Source: Thalassotalea sp. G2M2-11 (GTDB taxonomy: Bacteria > Pseudomonadota > Gammaproteobacteria > Enterobacterales > Alteromonadaceae). Taken from it: a DNA stretch of 64,000 nt. A program made the translations under genes and the position numbers. Of this stretch, positions 30,219-38,934 are shown one piece after another (the stretch's first letter is position 1; each line of letters opens with the position of its first letter). Below the pieces are notes generated by a model. It saw only the letters and a list, made by a program, of their open reading frames with translations. It searched no databases and was not told where the DNA came from. Location of the stretch: assembly GCF_017168195.1 (NCBI RefSeq), contig NZ_JADNYL010000003.1, positions 186,001 through 250,000 on the forward strand. The letters run 5' to 3'.

Positions 30219-31358
30219 CTATGTCAACACGTTAACTAAGGTTTGATAATAAATATCAACTAGTTGTTCGAGATCTTGGCATGAAACAGACTCATTCACT
30301 TGGTGGATAGTGCTGTTACATGGTCCTAATTCAACCACTTGCGCTCCTGTTGGCGCGATAAAGCGGCCATCAGATGTGCCCCCTGATGTGGAAAGTTCTG
30401 TTTCTCTCCCAGTGACTGACTTGATGGCGGTTGATACGGCATTGACTAATGTGCCTGGCTCGGTGATAAATGGTTTGCCATTAAAGGTCCAGTCAATTTC
30501 ATAGTCTAATTGGTGCTCGGTAAGTACAGCATTCACTTTATCAACGATTACTTCATCGCTAAGTTCCGTGCTATAGCGTAAATTAAACCATGCCGTCAAA
30601 TGGCCGGGGACGACGTTAGTGGCACCTGTTCCTGATTGAATGTTAGATAACTGAAAGCTCGTTTCTGGGAAGTAACTATTACCATGATCCCAATGCATCT
30701 GGCTGAGCTCTGCTAATGCTGGCATGGCTAGATGTATTGGGTTTTTAACATGCTGCGGATAGGCAACATGGCCTTGTTTGCCATGAATGTTTAATTCGCC
30801 TGAGATAGAGCCGCGACGACCATTTTTGACAACATCTCCAATAAGGTGTGTGCTTGACGGCTCACCAACAATGCAATAATCAATTTTTTCATTGCGTGCT
30901 TCTAAGGTATCAATCACTCGAGTTGTGCCATTAATAAATGGCCCTTCTTCATCACTGGTAATCAAATAAGCGATTGAGCCTTGGTGATCGGGGTGATCTT
31001 TAACAAATTGTTCCGTGGCTATCACCATTGCGGCAAGGCTACCTTTCATATCTGCTGCGCCACGACCATAGAGCATGCCATCTTTGATGGTTGGCTCAAA
31101 AGGAGGAGTGTGCCATAACTCTAAATTGCCAGCTGGAACAACGTCAGTATGACCAGCAAAGCAAAATACAGGGCTTTGTGTACCTCTTCTTGCCCACATA
31201 TTGGTCGTGTCTTCAAACACCATACTTTCATTGGTAAAACCAAAGGGTGCGAGTAATTCAGCCAAAAGATGCTGGCAGCCTGCATCTTCTGGTGTAACAG
31301 ATGCGCGAGCGATCAACGATTTGGTTAGTTCAATTACGGGTGATAGCGGTTGTTCCAT
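30219..31358 (-). CDS. dapE: Succinyl-diaminopimelate desuccinylase DapE
   Basis: Hydrolyses N-succinyl-LL-diaminopimelate on the route to meso-DAP and lysine. The 379 residues match E. coli DapE (375). Metal-site motifs are [11 protein letters not shown] (near 68), [14 protein letters not shown] (near 100), SDEEG (near 134) and [11 protein letters not shown] (near 163); the C-terminal GGTSDGRF and NSTIHQVNE carry the last ligand. It sits between yffB (2 bp upstream) and the M15 peptidase (0 bp downstream). The yffB-dapE pairing is conserved in enterobacteria. Confidence 0.96.
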   Translation of the reverse strand: MEQPLSPVIELTKSLIARASVTPEDAGCQHLLAELLAPFGFTNESMVFEDTTNMWARRGTQSPVFCFAGHTDVVPAGNLELWHTPPFEPTIKDGMLYGRGAADMKGSLAAMVIATEQFVKDHPDHQGSIAYLITSDEEGPFINGTTRVIDTLEARNEKIDYCIVGEPSSTHLIGDVVKNGRRGSISGELNIHGKQGHVAYPQHVKNPIHLAMPALAELSQMHWDHGNSYFPETSFQLSNIQSGTGATNVVPGHLTAWFNLRYSTELSDEVIVDKVNAVLTEHQLDYEIDWTFNGKPFITEPGTLVNAVSTAIKSVTGRETELSTSGGTSDGRFIAPTGAQVVELGPCNSTIHQVNESVSCQDLEQLVDIYYQTLVNVLT

Positions 31359-31360
31359 GG

Positions 31361-31702
31361 TTAAAATAACTCTTGATATTGCGCAGGCTTAAATCCCACA
31401 TGTAGCATATCATTGATTGCTAATAATGGGCGTTTTAGTAATGTTGGTTGCTCTAGTACAGTATCAAATATGAGCTGTTCACTCAGGTTATTTTTAATTT
31501 CTTCCGGTAAGTTTTTATAGGTTGTGCTGCGTTTGTTGAGCATTAACTGCCAATCACTTTTACTGACAAAGCTCGTTAATAATTCTGCATCTAAACCATC
31601 AGTGCGCAGATCATGAAAGGTATAACTAATGTTGTTTTCGTCAAGCCATTTACGTGCCTTTTTGACTGTGTCACAATTTTTTATTCCGTAAAGTATGGTC
31701 AT
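31361..31702 (-). CDS. yffB: ArsC/Spx-like protein YffB
   Basis: A 113-residue thioredoxin-fold protein of the ArsC/Spx family, YffB subgroup. The N-terminal [19 protein letters not shown] holds the single active-site-type Cys10, followed by a KRS motif ([11 protein letters not shown]) and the LLKRPLL segment of the ArsC fold. YffB is not a proven arsenate reductase; its gene neighbour dapE is conserved but a functional link is unproven. It ends 2 bp before dapE and starts 1 bp after the ACT-domain gene. Confidence 0.92.
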   Translation of the reverse strand: MTILYGIKNCDTVKKARKWLDENNISYTFHDLRTDGLDAELLTSFVSKSDWQLMLNKRSTTYKNLPEEIKNNLSEQLIFDTVLEQPTLLKRPLLAINDMLHVGFKPAQYQELF

Positions 31703-31703
31703 T

Positions 31704-32093
31704 TTATATCACTTGATAGTTATTGTTACGTAAGGCGGTGATCGCCGCTGAGACTGTGTTTGATTTTACCAAGATATAATCAGTATCAAAGGTGGAAATT
31801 GCAAAAATACTGATTTTTTCATTGGCTAGTACCGTAGATATGCTGGATAAAATACCGGTTAATGAAAAATCGAGCGGCCCAACAACTTCAAGTGCTTGCC
31901 AATCAGACTCTACATCTTCACTCTCGATATCTATATTACTGGGTAACACAATAGAAACTTCATCAAATGTTTTTGCGATAAAGTACATTGGCGCATCAAA
32001 TACTTGCTCAGGTACAGGGGTTTTTGCGCCAAGGCTGTGGATGGAAAATGTTTCTTTGAGTAACTTTAGGGTAAGCATAAACACTGTTGCCAA
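31704..32093 (-). CDS. ACT domain-containing protein
   Basis: A 129-residue stand-alone ACT protein. The N-terminal half (VFMLTLKLLKETFSIHSLG, SIVLPSNI) resembles the first ACT-like unit. The C-terminal half has the ACT pattern GPLDFSLTGILSSISTVLANEKISIFAISTFDTDYILVK, here split by description: GPLDFSLTGILSSI near 73-86 and ISIFAISTFDTDYILV near 95-110. ACT domains usually bind amino acids, and the location at the head of the yffB-dapE operon suits a link with amino acid metabolism. The ligand is unknown. Upstream lies the 440-bp gap before pta. Confidence 0.8.
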   Translation of the reverse strand: MATVFMLTLKLLKETFSIHSLGAKTPVPEQVFDAPMYFIAKTFDEVSIVLPSNIDIESEDVESDWQALEVVGPLDFSLTGILSSISTVLANEKISIFAISTFDTDYILVKSNTVSAAITALRNNNYQVI

Positions 32094-32532
32094 ATTATGT
32101 ATGTTCGATTAGCGGCTACTATACCGTTGACCCTCGGTTAATTCTAGTTCATAGAAGAACATTTAACCGCATGTACGCATTATTTCTGTTATTAAGGATG
32201 TTCTAAAACTAATAAAAAGTGCTTGTTCTATATAAAATTGCACTAAAGTGAGTTGTCATCAGCTTTCTAGCAAGAATTTAGCAAAATAATGGGGGAATAA
32301 TATAAAAAATGATATCCACAAAAGCTGTGGATATCATTGTGAGCAACCTTTGTTTAGTTACTTAAGTTTATGTTATTTATATAAAAAATGACTAGTTTGT
32401 TTTTTAGCTAGCTATTTTATGAACAAAACAGGTAAATGGTTTTGATATAAACGTGCTAAATGTCACTGTTCGACCAGTTAACTGTGTTTTTTCATATTTA
32501 TATCCGTAAATATCTCGTTATTTACTCGCTAA
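32094..32532. other. Gene-free stretch between the ACT gene and pta
   Basis: I see no convincing gene here. It contains the start region of the ACT gene and, at 32300-32337, the terminator of the ackA-pta operon about 195 bp downstream of the pta stop, giving that mRNA a long 3' untranslated region. The sequence is AT-rich. Confidence 0.6.
32300..32337 (-). terminator. Intrinsic terminator of the ackA-pta operon
   Basis: A 12-bp perfect stem (ATGATATCCACA/TGTGGATATCAT) with a five-base loop. Read on the minus strand it is followed by TTTTTTATA. This is the first terminator downstream of pta. Confidence 0.85.
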
Positions 32533-34647
32533 TTATGTGTTTTTTACTTGAATTGCCGTTAATGCAATGGTGTAGACAATGTCATCAACCAAGGCGCCAC
32601 GAGATAAATCGTTCACTGGTTTATTCATCCCTTGTAACATTGGACCAATGCTCACCACATCGGCTGAGCGTTGCACTGCTTTATAAGTGGTGTTACCCGT
32701 ATTGAGATCAGGGAAGACAAATACGGTGGCTTGTCCTGCAACTGGGCTATCAGGGGCTTTTTTCTTGGCAACATTTTCCATAATAGCGGCATCGTATTGT
32801 AAAGGACCATCGATAACAATATCGGGACGTTTATCTTTTACTATTGCCGTGGCTTGCGTAACTTTTTCCACGTCTGCACCTTTGCCTGAGCTACCAGTAC
32901 TGTAACTGATCATCGCCACTTTCGGGTCAATGCCAAAGCTTTTGGCTGAATCAGCAGATTGAATCGCAATATCGGCAAGTTGTTCTGCATTAGGCTCTGG
33001 ATTAATGGCACAATCTCCGTAAACTAACACTTGATCGGGTAGCAGCATAAAAAATACCGAAGAAACCAAATTGCTGTCCGGAGCCGTTTTGATCAGCTGT
33101 AATGCGGGTCTGATGGTATTTGCCGTGGTATTTACCGCACCAGAAACTAAGCCATCAACTTGACCAAGTTGTAACATCATGGTGGCGAGCACGACGTTAT
33201 CATTTAACTCTTGTTTGGCAACCACTTCTGTCATGCCTTTATGTTTTCTCAACTCGATCAATGGTGCGACATAATTGCCTTTAATATTGTTCGGATCAGT
33301 AATGATCAGCTCAGGAGGTAGATTGATACCTTGTTGCTTAGCGATAGTCAGAATAGTTTCTTTATCTCCCAGTAACTGACAACGCGCTATTTTTCGCTCA
33401 ACACAAATAGCAGCGGCTTTTATCGTTCTGACATCGGTTCCTTCTGGAAGCACAATTAATTTATTTGCTTGGCGCGCAAGCTCTGTCAATTTGTGCCTGA
33501 AGGCTGGCGGTGAAAATTTTTCTAATTCGCTGACATTTTCGGTTAAATGTTCTAACCATGTCGATGAAATGTTGTCAGCAACAAATTGTTTTACTTTATC
33601 GTGACGCTGAATATCATCAATCGGGATCTCAGGGTTAAAATTAAGCAAATGGCGAGAGGTTTGCCAAGTATCCCAAGGTACTGAGAGTACGGGTAATCCT
33701 GATTTTAACGCTTGCTCACATAGCAACATGACTTGTGCATTTGGTTGATAGCCATTGGTTAATAGTAAGGCGGCAAGTTTGGTACCATTAAGGGCAGATA
33801 AACAAGTGGCGATGATAATATCGGTTCTGTCACCCGGGGTGACAATTAATCGCCCTGGTTGTAGATGACTCATTAAGTTTTCGGCACTGCGAGCACAAAA
33901 GCTGATGCTACGAATGCGCCGGTGCTCAATGTCGCCACTGTTAATTACATCGGCTTCAAGGTATTGGCTAATATCGGCAACGCGAGGAGCGATCAGATCT
34001 ATTTCCCAAGGAATTGTGCCGAGTAAATCAAAGTTATGGTTATTGAAAATTGCTAGCTGATGCCAGGTGTCTTCTTTCGTTTGATTGACATACTCATTTT
34101 CGCGCGGAAGTAAGCCAAACTCTTCTTTGTCTGGCGCATTGATTTTATTGATGATACAACCAATCAGTTTTTTGTTTTTAATACCACCAAACGTTTGGGC
34201 GCTGACTTCAATGCGATCTTCAAACTCATCAATCGTGTCAGTATCAGGTGACGCAACCAGTACGATTTCAGCGGATAGGGCGCCAGCAACATCACGGTTA
34301 ATACGACCTGCATAGGGCTGTCTGGTTGTTGGGATCAAGCCTTCAATGATAGTGACATCATGGTGTTTACTAAATTTATCACAATTTTCAACTAGTTGTT
34401 CTAACACAACGTCGTGCTGGCCATCGCCCATTTTCTCTTCAACATAGCTAAAAGAAATGGAGTTATCATTCTCTGGCTGGTTGCTTGCTTTATTTTTGTT
34501 GGATAGAACATTGCGTGAAGGCTGACTGATGGGCTTGAAATGACCTACTTTTATACCTTGCTGTTGGCAGGCATGTACTAACCCTAAGGCAACACTGGTT
34601 AAACCAACACCGAAACCTACGGGAATAAGCATAATTTTACGAGACAT
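32533..34647 (-). CDS. pta: Phosphate acetyltransferase Pta
   Basis: Interconverts acetyl-CoA and acetyl phosphate. The 704 residues match the long enterobacterial form (E. coli 714). It has an N-terminal P-loop-like domain (MLIPVGFGVGLTSVALGLVH), a central DRTGG domain, and the C-terminal catalytic PTA domain from about 380. That domain shows LPEGTDVRTIKAA, the GLVSGAVNTTANTIRPALQ region, and the end PVNDLSRGALVDDIV. I chose the ATG at 34647 (MSRKIM), which follows the ackA stop by one base and has GGAG upstream; a start five codons earlier overlaps ackA. It forms an operon with ackA. Confidence 0.96.
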   Translation of the reverse strand: MSRKIMLIPVGFGVGLTSVALGLVHACQQQGIKVGHFKPISQPSRNVLSNKNKASNQPENDNSISFSYVEEKMGDGQHDVVLEQLVENCDKFSKHHDVTIIEGLIPTTRQPYAGRINRDVAGALSAEIVLVASPDTDTIDEFEDRIEVSAQTFGGIKNKKLIGCIINKINAPDKEEFGLLPRENEYVNQTKEDTWHQLAIFNNHNFDLLGTIPWEIDLIAPRVADISQYLEADVINSGDIEHRRIRSISFCARSAENLMSHLQPGRLIVTPGDRTDIIIATCLSALNGTKLAALLLTNGYQPNAQVMLLCEQALKSGLPVLSVPWDTWQTSRHLLNFNPEIPIDDIQRHDKVKQFVADNISSTWLEHLTENVSELEKFSPPAFRHKLTELARQANKLIVLPEGTDVRTIKAAAICVERKIARCQLLGDKETILTIAKQQGINLPPELIITDPNNIKGNYVAPLIELRKHKGMTEVVAKQELNDNVVLATMMLQLGQVDGLVSGAVNTTANTIRPALQLIKTAPDSNLVSSVFFMLLPDQVLVYGDCAINPEPNAEQLADIAIQSADSAKSFGIDPKVAMISYSTGSSGKGADVEKVTQATAIVKDKRPDIVIDGPLQYDAAIMENVAKKKAPDSPVAGQATVFVFPDLNTGNTTYKAVQRSADVVSIGPMLQGMNKPVNDLSRGALVDDIVYTIALTAIQVKNT

Positions 34648-34648
34648 C

Positions 34649-35845
34649 TTACTTCGCTCCATTTAATAGTTGATAACTTTGTTCGGCAATTACCCATTCT
34701 TCATTGGTAGGGATCACCCAACACGGCAGAGCATCTGTAGGCGCAATATTGCCACTTTGACCAAAACGACATGTGATGTTGGCTTTGTTATCTACAGCAC
34801 AGTTTAATAATGACAATTGCGACAGCACTTTTGAACGAATATGAGAGGAGTTTTCACCGATACCGCCAGTAAAAATTATGCCGTCAAGGCTTGTAAAACA
34901 AACACTGAACGAAGCGATGGTTTTAGCAATGCGATAACAGAAAATATCCAAGGCTAATTGAGCTAATTGGTGTCCCTGTTCAGCTGCTTGTTCAAGTTCA
35001 CGACAATCATTACTTAACTGTGAAACACCCAATAAGCCACTTTCTTTATTGAGTAATGTATTAACCTGCTCAAGTGAATAGCCGAGTTGATCAACTAAGT
35101 GAAAAATAATACCAGGATCAACACTACCACTCCTTGTGCCCATCATTAAGCCTTCTAATGGTGTTAAGCCTAAGCTGGTGTCAACACTTTTACCTTGTTT
35201 AACCGCGGTGATACTACAGCCATTGCCCAGATGTGCGCTAATAAAATTACTCTCTGCTAGGGTTTTATTGATTAATGCGGCAGCTGATTTGGCGACAAAA
35301 TAGTGACTGGTGCCATGAAAACCATACTTTCTGATACCATGCGTTTGATAAAGTTGGTAGGGTAGCGCATAAAGATAGGCTTTAGCTGGCATGGTTTGAT
35401 GAAATGCAGTATCAAAAATGGCTACTTGAGGGATGCGACCGAACACCGCTTCTGCCGCTAAAACCCCTTGTAAATTAGCAGGGTTATGCAGAGGGGCTAG
35501 TTTTGCAAGCTCATCAATATTATTTTTTACATCGTCATCAATCAACGTCGGTTGGCTATATTTTTCACCGCCATGTACCACACGGTGGCCTACGGCAAAT
35601 ATCTGTTCAGTTAGCGATTGCTCTTTTAGAAAAACAACCACAGCTTCTATGGCTTTTTGATGATCAAATGGGCTAGGGATGTTGGCGGTTTGTTTTTGCT
35701 CATTGTGCTTTATCGTCAATTGAGCTTCATTAGTTAACAGGCGCTCAGCTAGCCCAGAGACTAAGGTTTCTCCGCTACTGGGAGTGATTAACGAAAACTT
35801 TAGCGATGAGCTGCCACAATTAATAACGAGAATATTGTTTTTCAT
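34649..35845 (-). CDS. ackA: Acetate kinase AckA
   Basis: Makes acetate and ATP from acetyl phosphate and ADP. The 398-residue protein carries the acetokinase signatures: VINCGSSSLKFS at residues 5-16, the second signature around HRVVHGGEKY, and the catalytic and phosphate-binding regions AIFDTAFHQTMP and FHGTSHYFV; HLGNGCSITAV and IIFTGGIGENSSHIR follow. It is the first gene of ackA-pta, separated by one base, and is divergent from yfbV, the same order as in E. coli. Confidence 0.97.
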   Translation of the reverse strand: MKNNILVINCGSSSLKFSLITPSSGETLVSGLAERLLTNEAQLTIKHNEQKQTANIPSPFDHQKAIEAVVVFLKEQSLTEQIFAVGHRVVHGGEKYSQPTLIDDDVKNNIDELAKLAPLHNPANLQGVLAAEAVFGRIPQVAIFDTAFHQTMPAKAYLYALPYQLYQTHGIRKYGFHGTSHYFVAKSAAALINKTLAESNFISAHLGNGCSITAVKQGKSVDTSLGLTPLEGLMMGTRSGSVDPGIIFHLVDQLGYSLEQVNTLLNKESGLLGVSQLSNDCRELEQAAEQGHQLAQLALDIFCYRIAKTIASFSVCFTSLDGIIFTGGIGENSSHIRSKVLSQLSLLNCAVDNKANITCRFGQSGNIAPTDALPCWVIPTNEEWVIAEQSYQLLNGAK

Positions 35846-35949
35846 ATAAATAACAAAAAGATGAAGATTAACTAGCAGTATAAATCAGAACAAATAAAAT
35901 GACTTTGATTTTGTGCAATGTTTTTATATTAGCTGAACATGACAATTTC

Positions 35950-35970
35950 AATGTCGAGATACGCGACATT
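35950..35970. promoter_or_regulatory. Inverted repeat between ackA and yfbV
   Basis: Seven-base perfect arms AATGTCG and CGACATT around a seven-base spacer, 43-63 bp before the yfbV start and about 105-125 bp before ackA. Operator-like in size and place. The cognate regulator cannot be named. Confidence 0.35.
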
Positions 35971-36012
35971 TTATGCTATCTTTTTATTAATCCCTGTTAT
36001 ATTGTGACGCCT

Positions 36013-36438
36013 ATGAATGTTGTAGAAATTGTTAAGTTAGGTCGCAAGTATATGAAGTTGTGGCCAGAGAAGTCGGAATTAGCTCGTTATTTTGAAGAGT
36101 ATCGTGCGATTCAAGTGAGCCGACTCAGTTGCCGTTATTTACCCGGTATTGCGTTATTCGTGTTTATCATGCAGTTGTACCTTGGTGGTTTGCAGCAACT
36201 TCCCCAGTCGTTGGTCTATGCTATTTTTATTTTAACTATACCGCTTCAAGCGTTAGTGATGTTAGGTGTTAAGGCTGATAAATTTTTACCACCAGCACTA
36301 GCTGCATGGTATAAAGAAGGGGTAGCAAAAATCAATCAAAGTGGCGGCGACATTAAATTGTCGATGCATAAGCCTCGTTATTTTGATCTTGCTCAGCTGT
36401 TATGTGTCAGTTATCAAAATGCGCGTTATCCATCATAA
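36013..36438 (+). CDS. yfbV: UPF0208 membrane protein YfbV
   Basis: A 141-residue membrane protein with two transmembrane helices (about 42-62 and 68-88), typical of YfbV. YfbV has been linked to Ter macrodomain insulation in E. coli. Matching features are LGRKYMKLWPEKSELARYF at the N-terminus and LPPALAAWYKEG near 98. The frame is open upstream to 35899, but the ATG at 36013 (MNVVEIVKLG) fits the family start. Synteny with ackA-pta is the same as in enterobacteria. Confidence 0.9.
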   Translation: MNVVEIVKLGRKYMKLWPEKSELARYFEEYRAIQVSRLSCRYLPGIALFVFIMQLYLGGLQQLPQSLVYAIFILTIPLQALVMLGVKADKFLPPALAAWYKEGVAKINQSGGDIKLSMHKPRYFDLAQLLCVSYQNARYPS

Positions 36439-36457
36439 ATTATGATGGCAGTGTGAA

Positions 36458-36694
36458 TTAATTATTATGCGAACCGTCACACAGTGGCGGTTTTTTAGTT
36501 GTTTTACAACCACAAAAAAGTACCGTTTTACTTTCGGTTGCTTTATATATTACCGGTGTAAATGCACTGCCACTATGTGAACCATCACAAAATGGTTGTT
36601 TGCTGCTTTCGCCACAGGCACACCACAAGTAATTTTTACCCGCTTCAACATCAATTTTATACGGCTTATCTGCTGCTCGTTTCGCCTGTGCCAT
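36458..36694 (-). CDS. CDGSH iron-sulfur domain protein (double motif)
   Basis: A 78-residue protein with two CDGSH iron-sulfur motifs: C-A-C...PFCDGSH near residues 25-40 and C-G-C...PLCDGSH near 62-76. Each would bind a [2Fe-2S] cluster through three Cys and one His. The dual-motif layout resembles the mitoNEET-related MiNT/type-3 class. No signal or membrane segment, so cytoplasmic. It is transcribed alone. The partner is unknown; redox or cluster transfer is a family inference. Confidence 0.88.
   Translation of the reverse strand: MAQAKRAADKPYKIDVEAGKNYLWCACGESSKQPFCDGSHSGSAFTPVIYKATESKTVLFCGCKTTKKPPLCDGSHNN
36472..36497 (+). terminator. Terminator of yfbV, lying inside the convergent CDGSH gene
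   Basis: Stem AACCGTCAC/GTGGCGGTT (one wobble pair) with loop ACA is followed by TTTT. It begins 34 bp after the yfbV stop but falls inside the last codons of the minus-strand CDGSH gene, so the same bases encode the second CDGSH motif. Confidence 0.7.
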
Positions 36695-36798
36695 TCATCA
36701 CCTCAGATCAAATTTGAATAAATAAATGATAGCAAGTGAATTAAATATTTATTTCAATTGGTATATCTATCAGTATAGGTTGAAGACAAGGGTTTAAG

Positions 36799-37608
36799 CT
36801 ATTTTTGATATAAACGGATCAAAAAGTCAGCTTGGCAAGTAAATTCGCTCATTTGAGCAAGTTGTTGTTTAACTTGCTCTGTTGCTTTAAAGGCAAAAGG
36901 CGTCATAGACAGTAGATTAATAATGTCAGTGCCCGTTTTGAGTGTCATTGGGTAAGATACCTGCTCTTCAAGTACTAATGATAACTCTTCAATCGGTTGA
37001 CGTGTTACATCATGTTCATTGGCTTGTTGATAAATTTGCTGCTTTAGCTCAAATAAGTGCTGTTTTGCTGGGGTTACTGTTAATAAAAAGCCTTGCTGCT
37101 TGAGTACACGAGTAAATTCTTGCTCTAAAATTGGCGCGTAGATAGAAACAAGCCAATCAATGTGATTATCAACAAAAGGGAGTTGCGATAATGTACCGAC
37201 ACTAAAGCTACAGTCTGGATATTTTTTCGCGGCTTTTTTTACCGCTTCTTTTGCGATATCAATACCATACACTTGGTTATGGGCATTTTTATGCTGGTGA
37301 GTGTAGTAACCTTCACCACAACCGGCATCAAACAGCTGACCTTGTTGTTCACCATATTGCTGGTAAAGGTTGATGAGCTTGTCAACTAAGGGTTGATAGT
37401 ATCCCTGTTCAAGAAAGGCGCGGCGTGCATTTACCATAGCTTTGTTATCACCAGGATCTTTAGAGTGTTTAAATTGCACCGGTAACAGGTTGACGTAACC
37501 TTCTTTTGCCAAATCAAAACAGTGATTATTCGTACAACGAAAAGTTGTATCGTTTAAACTTAACGAGTGCTGACAAATAGGGCAGCGGTATTGAGCAGAT
37601 GATTGCAT
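36799..37608 (-). CDS. rlmA: 23S rRNA (guanine-N1)-methyltransferase RlmA
   Basis: Methylates a guanine (G745 in E. coli) in helix 35 of 23S rRNA using SAM. The 269 residues fit the family. The N-terminal zinc site is formed by CPICQHSL (Cys9, Cys12), CTNNHCFDLAKEGYVNLLP (Cys26 and a nearby His/Cys), and the class I methyltransferase fold has LFDAGCGEGYYTHQ near 88 and YGIDIAKEAVKKAAKK near 115. RlmA(II)/TlrB is the alternative, but gammaproteobacterial context favours RlmA(I). Confidence 0.9.
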   Translation of the reverse strand: MQSSAQYRCPICQHSLSLNDTTFRCTNNHCFDLAKEGYVNLLPVQFKHSKDPGDNKAMVNARRAFLEQGYYQPLVDKLINLYQQYGEQQGQLFDAGCGEGYYTHQHKNAHNQVYGIDIAKEAVKKAAKKYPDCSFSVGTLSQLPFVDNHIDWLVSIYAPILEQEFTRVLKQQGFLLTVTPAKQHLFELKQQIYQQANEHDVTRQPIEELSLVLEEQVSYPMTLKTGTDIINLLSMTPFAFKATEQVKQQLAQMSEFTCQADFLIRLYQK

Positions 37609-37623
37609 AGTGTTTTCGTTAGT

Positions 37624-37645
37624 TTGAGGGAGTTCACTCCCTCAA
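37624..37645. terminator. Inverted repeat between xthA and rlmA
   Basis: Nearly perfect palindrome TTGAGGGAGT-TC-ACTCCCTCAA, 7 bp after the xthA stop on the minus strand. No T-run follows, so it is a weak or Rho-assisted terminator at best. Confidence 0.45.
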
Positions 37646-37651
37646 GCGTGT

Positions 37652-38464
37652 TTATGATTGAAATGTCGACCAAATTGGTGCGTGATCTGACGGTTTTTCT
37701 ATAGCGCGTAATTCATAATCAACATCAGATTCAACGCAGGTTGCTGCCATTTTCTCGGTAGCTAAGATCACATCTATGCGTAAGCCTCTATTATCATCAA
37801 AACCACGAGAACGGTAATCAAACCATGAATAGCGTTCTGCTCGCGTTGGATGCAGCATTCTGAAGGTGTCGGTAAAACCCCAGTTCATCAGGGTGGCTAA
37901 CCATTCACGTTCTTCCGGTTGGAAACTACATTTACCGGTTTTTAGCCAACGTTTGCGATTTACTTCACCAATGCCGATATCTAAATCAATCGGTGAAATA
38001 TTAATATCACCCATGATCACCACATGTTCATCAGGGGTATGATGCTCGTTTAAATACACCATTAAGTCTTTGTAAAATTGACGCTTATAAGGGTATTTAG
38101 TTTCATGGGCTATATTATCACCTTGAGGAAAATAGCCGTTTAATACCGTGACTTTTTCTCCTTGCTCATTGGTAGTTTGCACCATGATCATACGCTTTTG
38201 AGATTCTTCGCTATCGGTGGGGAAGCCTTTAATAACAGCATCAGCAGGTTTTTTACATAACATTGCCACGCCATAATGGGCTTTTTGACCATGAAAATAT
38301 ACCTGATAACCCATAGCTTCAACATCGGCTAATGGAAAAGCGTCATCATGTACTTTAATTTCTTGTAAACCAATGATATCTGGTTGATGTTTGTCGATGA
38401 TGGCTTGTAATTGATGTAAGCGGGCACGTAGACCGTTAATATTAAAAGAGATGATTTTCATCAA
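37652..38464 (-). CDS. xthA: Exodeoxyribonuclease III XthA
   Basis: A DNA repair AP endonuclease and 3'-5' exonuclease, 270 residues (E. coli 268). Motifs of the exonuclease-endonuclease-phosphatase fold are [13 protein letters not shown] at residues 6-18, [14 protein letters not shown] with the metal-binding Glu near 36, [13 protein letters not shown] near 152, [20 protein letters not shown] near 215-235 and the catalytic SDHAPIW at the C-terminus. Monocistronic, between the nirBD terminator and rlmA. Confidence 0.95.
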   Translation of the reverse strand: MMKIISFNINGLRARLHQLQAIIDKHQPDIIGLQEIKVHDDAFPLADVEAMGYQVYFHGQKAHYGVAMLCKKPADAVIKGFPTDSEESQKRMIMVQTTNEQGEKVTVLNGYFPQGDNIAHETKYPYKRQFYKDLMVYLNEHHTPDEHVVIMGDINISPIDLDIGIGEVNRKRWLKTGKCSFQPEEREWLATLMNWGFTDTFRMLHPTRAERYSWFDYRSRGFDDNRGLRIDVILATEKMAATCVESDVDYELRAIEKPSDHAPIWSTFQS

Positions 38465-38528
38465 ATAACCTGTGGGGATAATAATTTTTGACAGATGTTA
38501 GCATGATTACTGTTTGATATGAACGTAA

Positions 38529-38551
38529 AAAGTGGGCGATATGCCCACTTT
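38529..38551 (-). terminator. Intrinsic terminator of nirBD
   Basis: Nine-bp perfect stem AAAGTGGGC/GCCCACTTT with a five-base loop, 20 bp after the nirD stop; the minus-strand arm runs into TTTTT. Confidence 0.85.
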
Positions 38552-38570
38552 AATTCGTTAATAGCATGGC

Positions 38571-38906
38571 TTAAATAAGCACTTGGACATTATCATTGAT
38601 AATGCGCGTTTGATAGCTAGTGACAGCCAGTTGTTCATCGTCTAAACATTTACCAGTTTGTAGTGAGAACCGCTCTTTGTACAGTGGTGAAGCGACAAAT
38701 ATCTCGCCATTTTCATCACCAATAATGCCTCGGTATAATACGTTGGCTTTACCGGCAGGATCCCAATTAGAAATACTAAATGCTTGCTGATCATCGGTTT
38801 GGAAAATAGCAATTTGCTCTTCGTTTTCCAGTAAGGCGCAAACACCAGAATGTTTCACTAAATCTTGTGTTTGGCAGATAGTTTGCCAAGCTTTTGAGTT
38901 ACTCAT
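38571..38906 (-). CDS. nirD: Nitrite reductase (NADH) small subunit NirD
   Basis: Small subunit of the cytoplasmic assimilatory NADH-nitrite reductase. The 111 residues form a Rieske-like fold (VCALLENEEQIAIFQTDDQQ, the GEIFVASPLYKERFSLQTGKCLDD segment read as GEIFVASPLY and FSLQTGKCLD). The cluster-binding cysteines and histidines of true Rieske proteins are not conserved, as in other NirD. It lies 28 bp after nirB. Confidence 0.93.
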   Translation of the reverse strand: MSNSKAWQTICQTQDLVKHSGVCALLENEEQIAIFQTDDQQAFSISNWDPAGKANVLYRGIIGDENGEIFVASPLYKERFSLQTGKCLDDEQLAVTSYQTRIINDNVQVLI

Positions 38907-38934
38907 TTTCTTATCCTCTGTGCTTATGCTGGCA

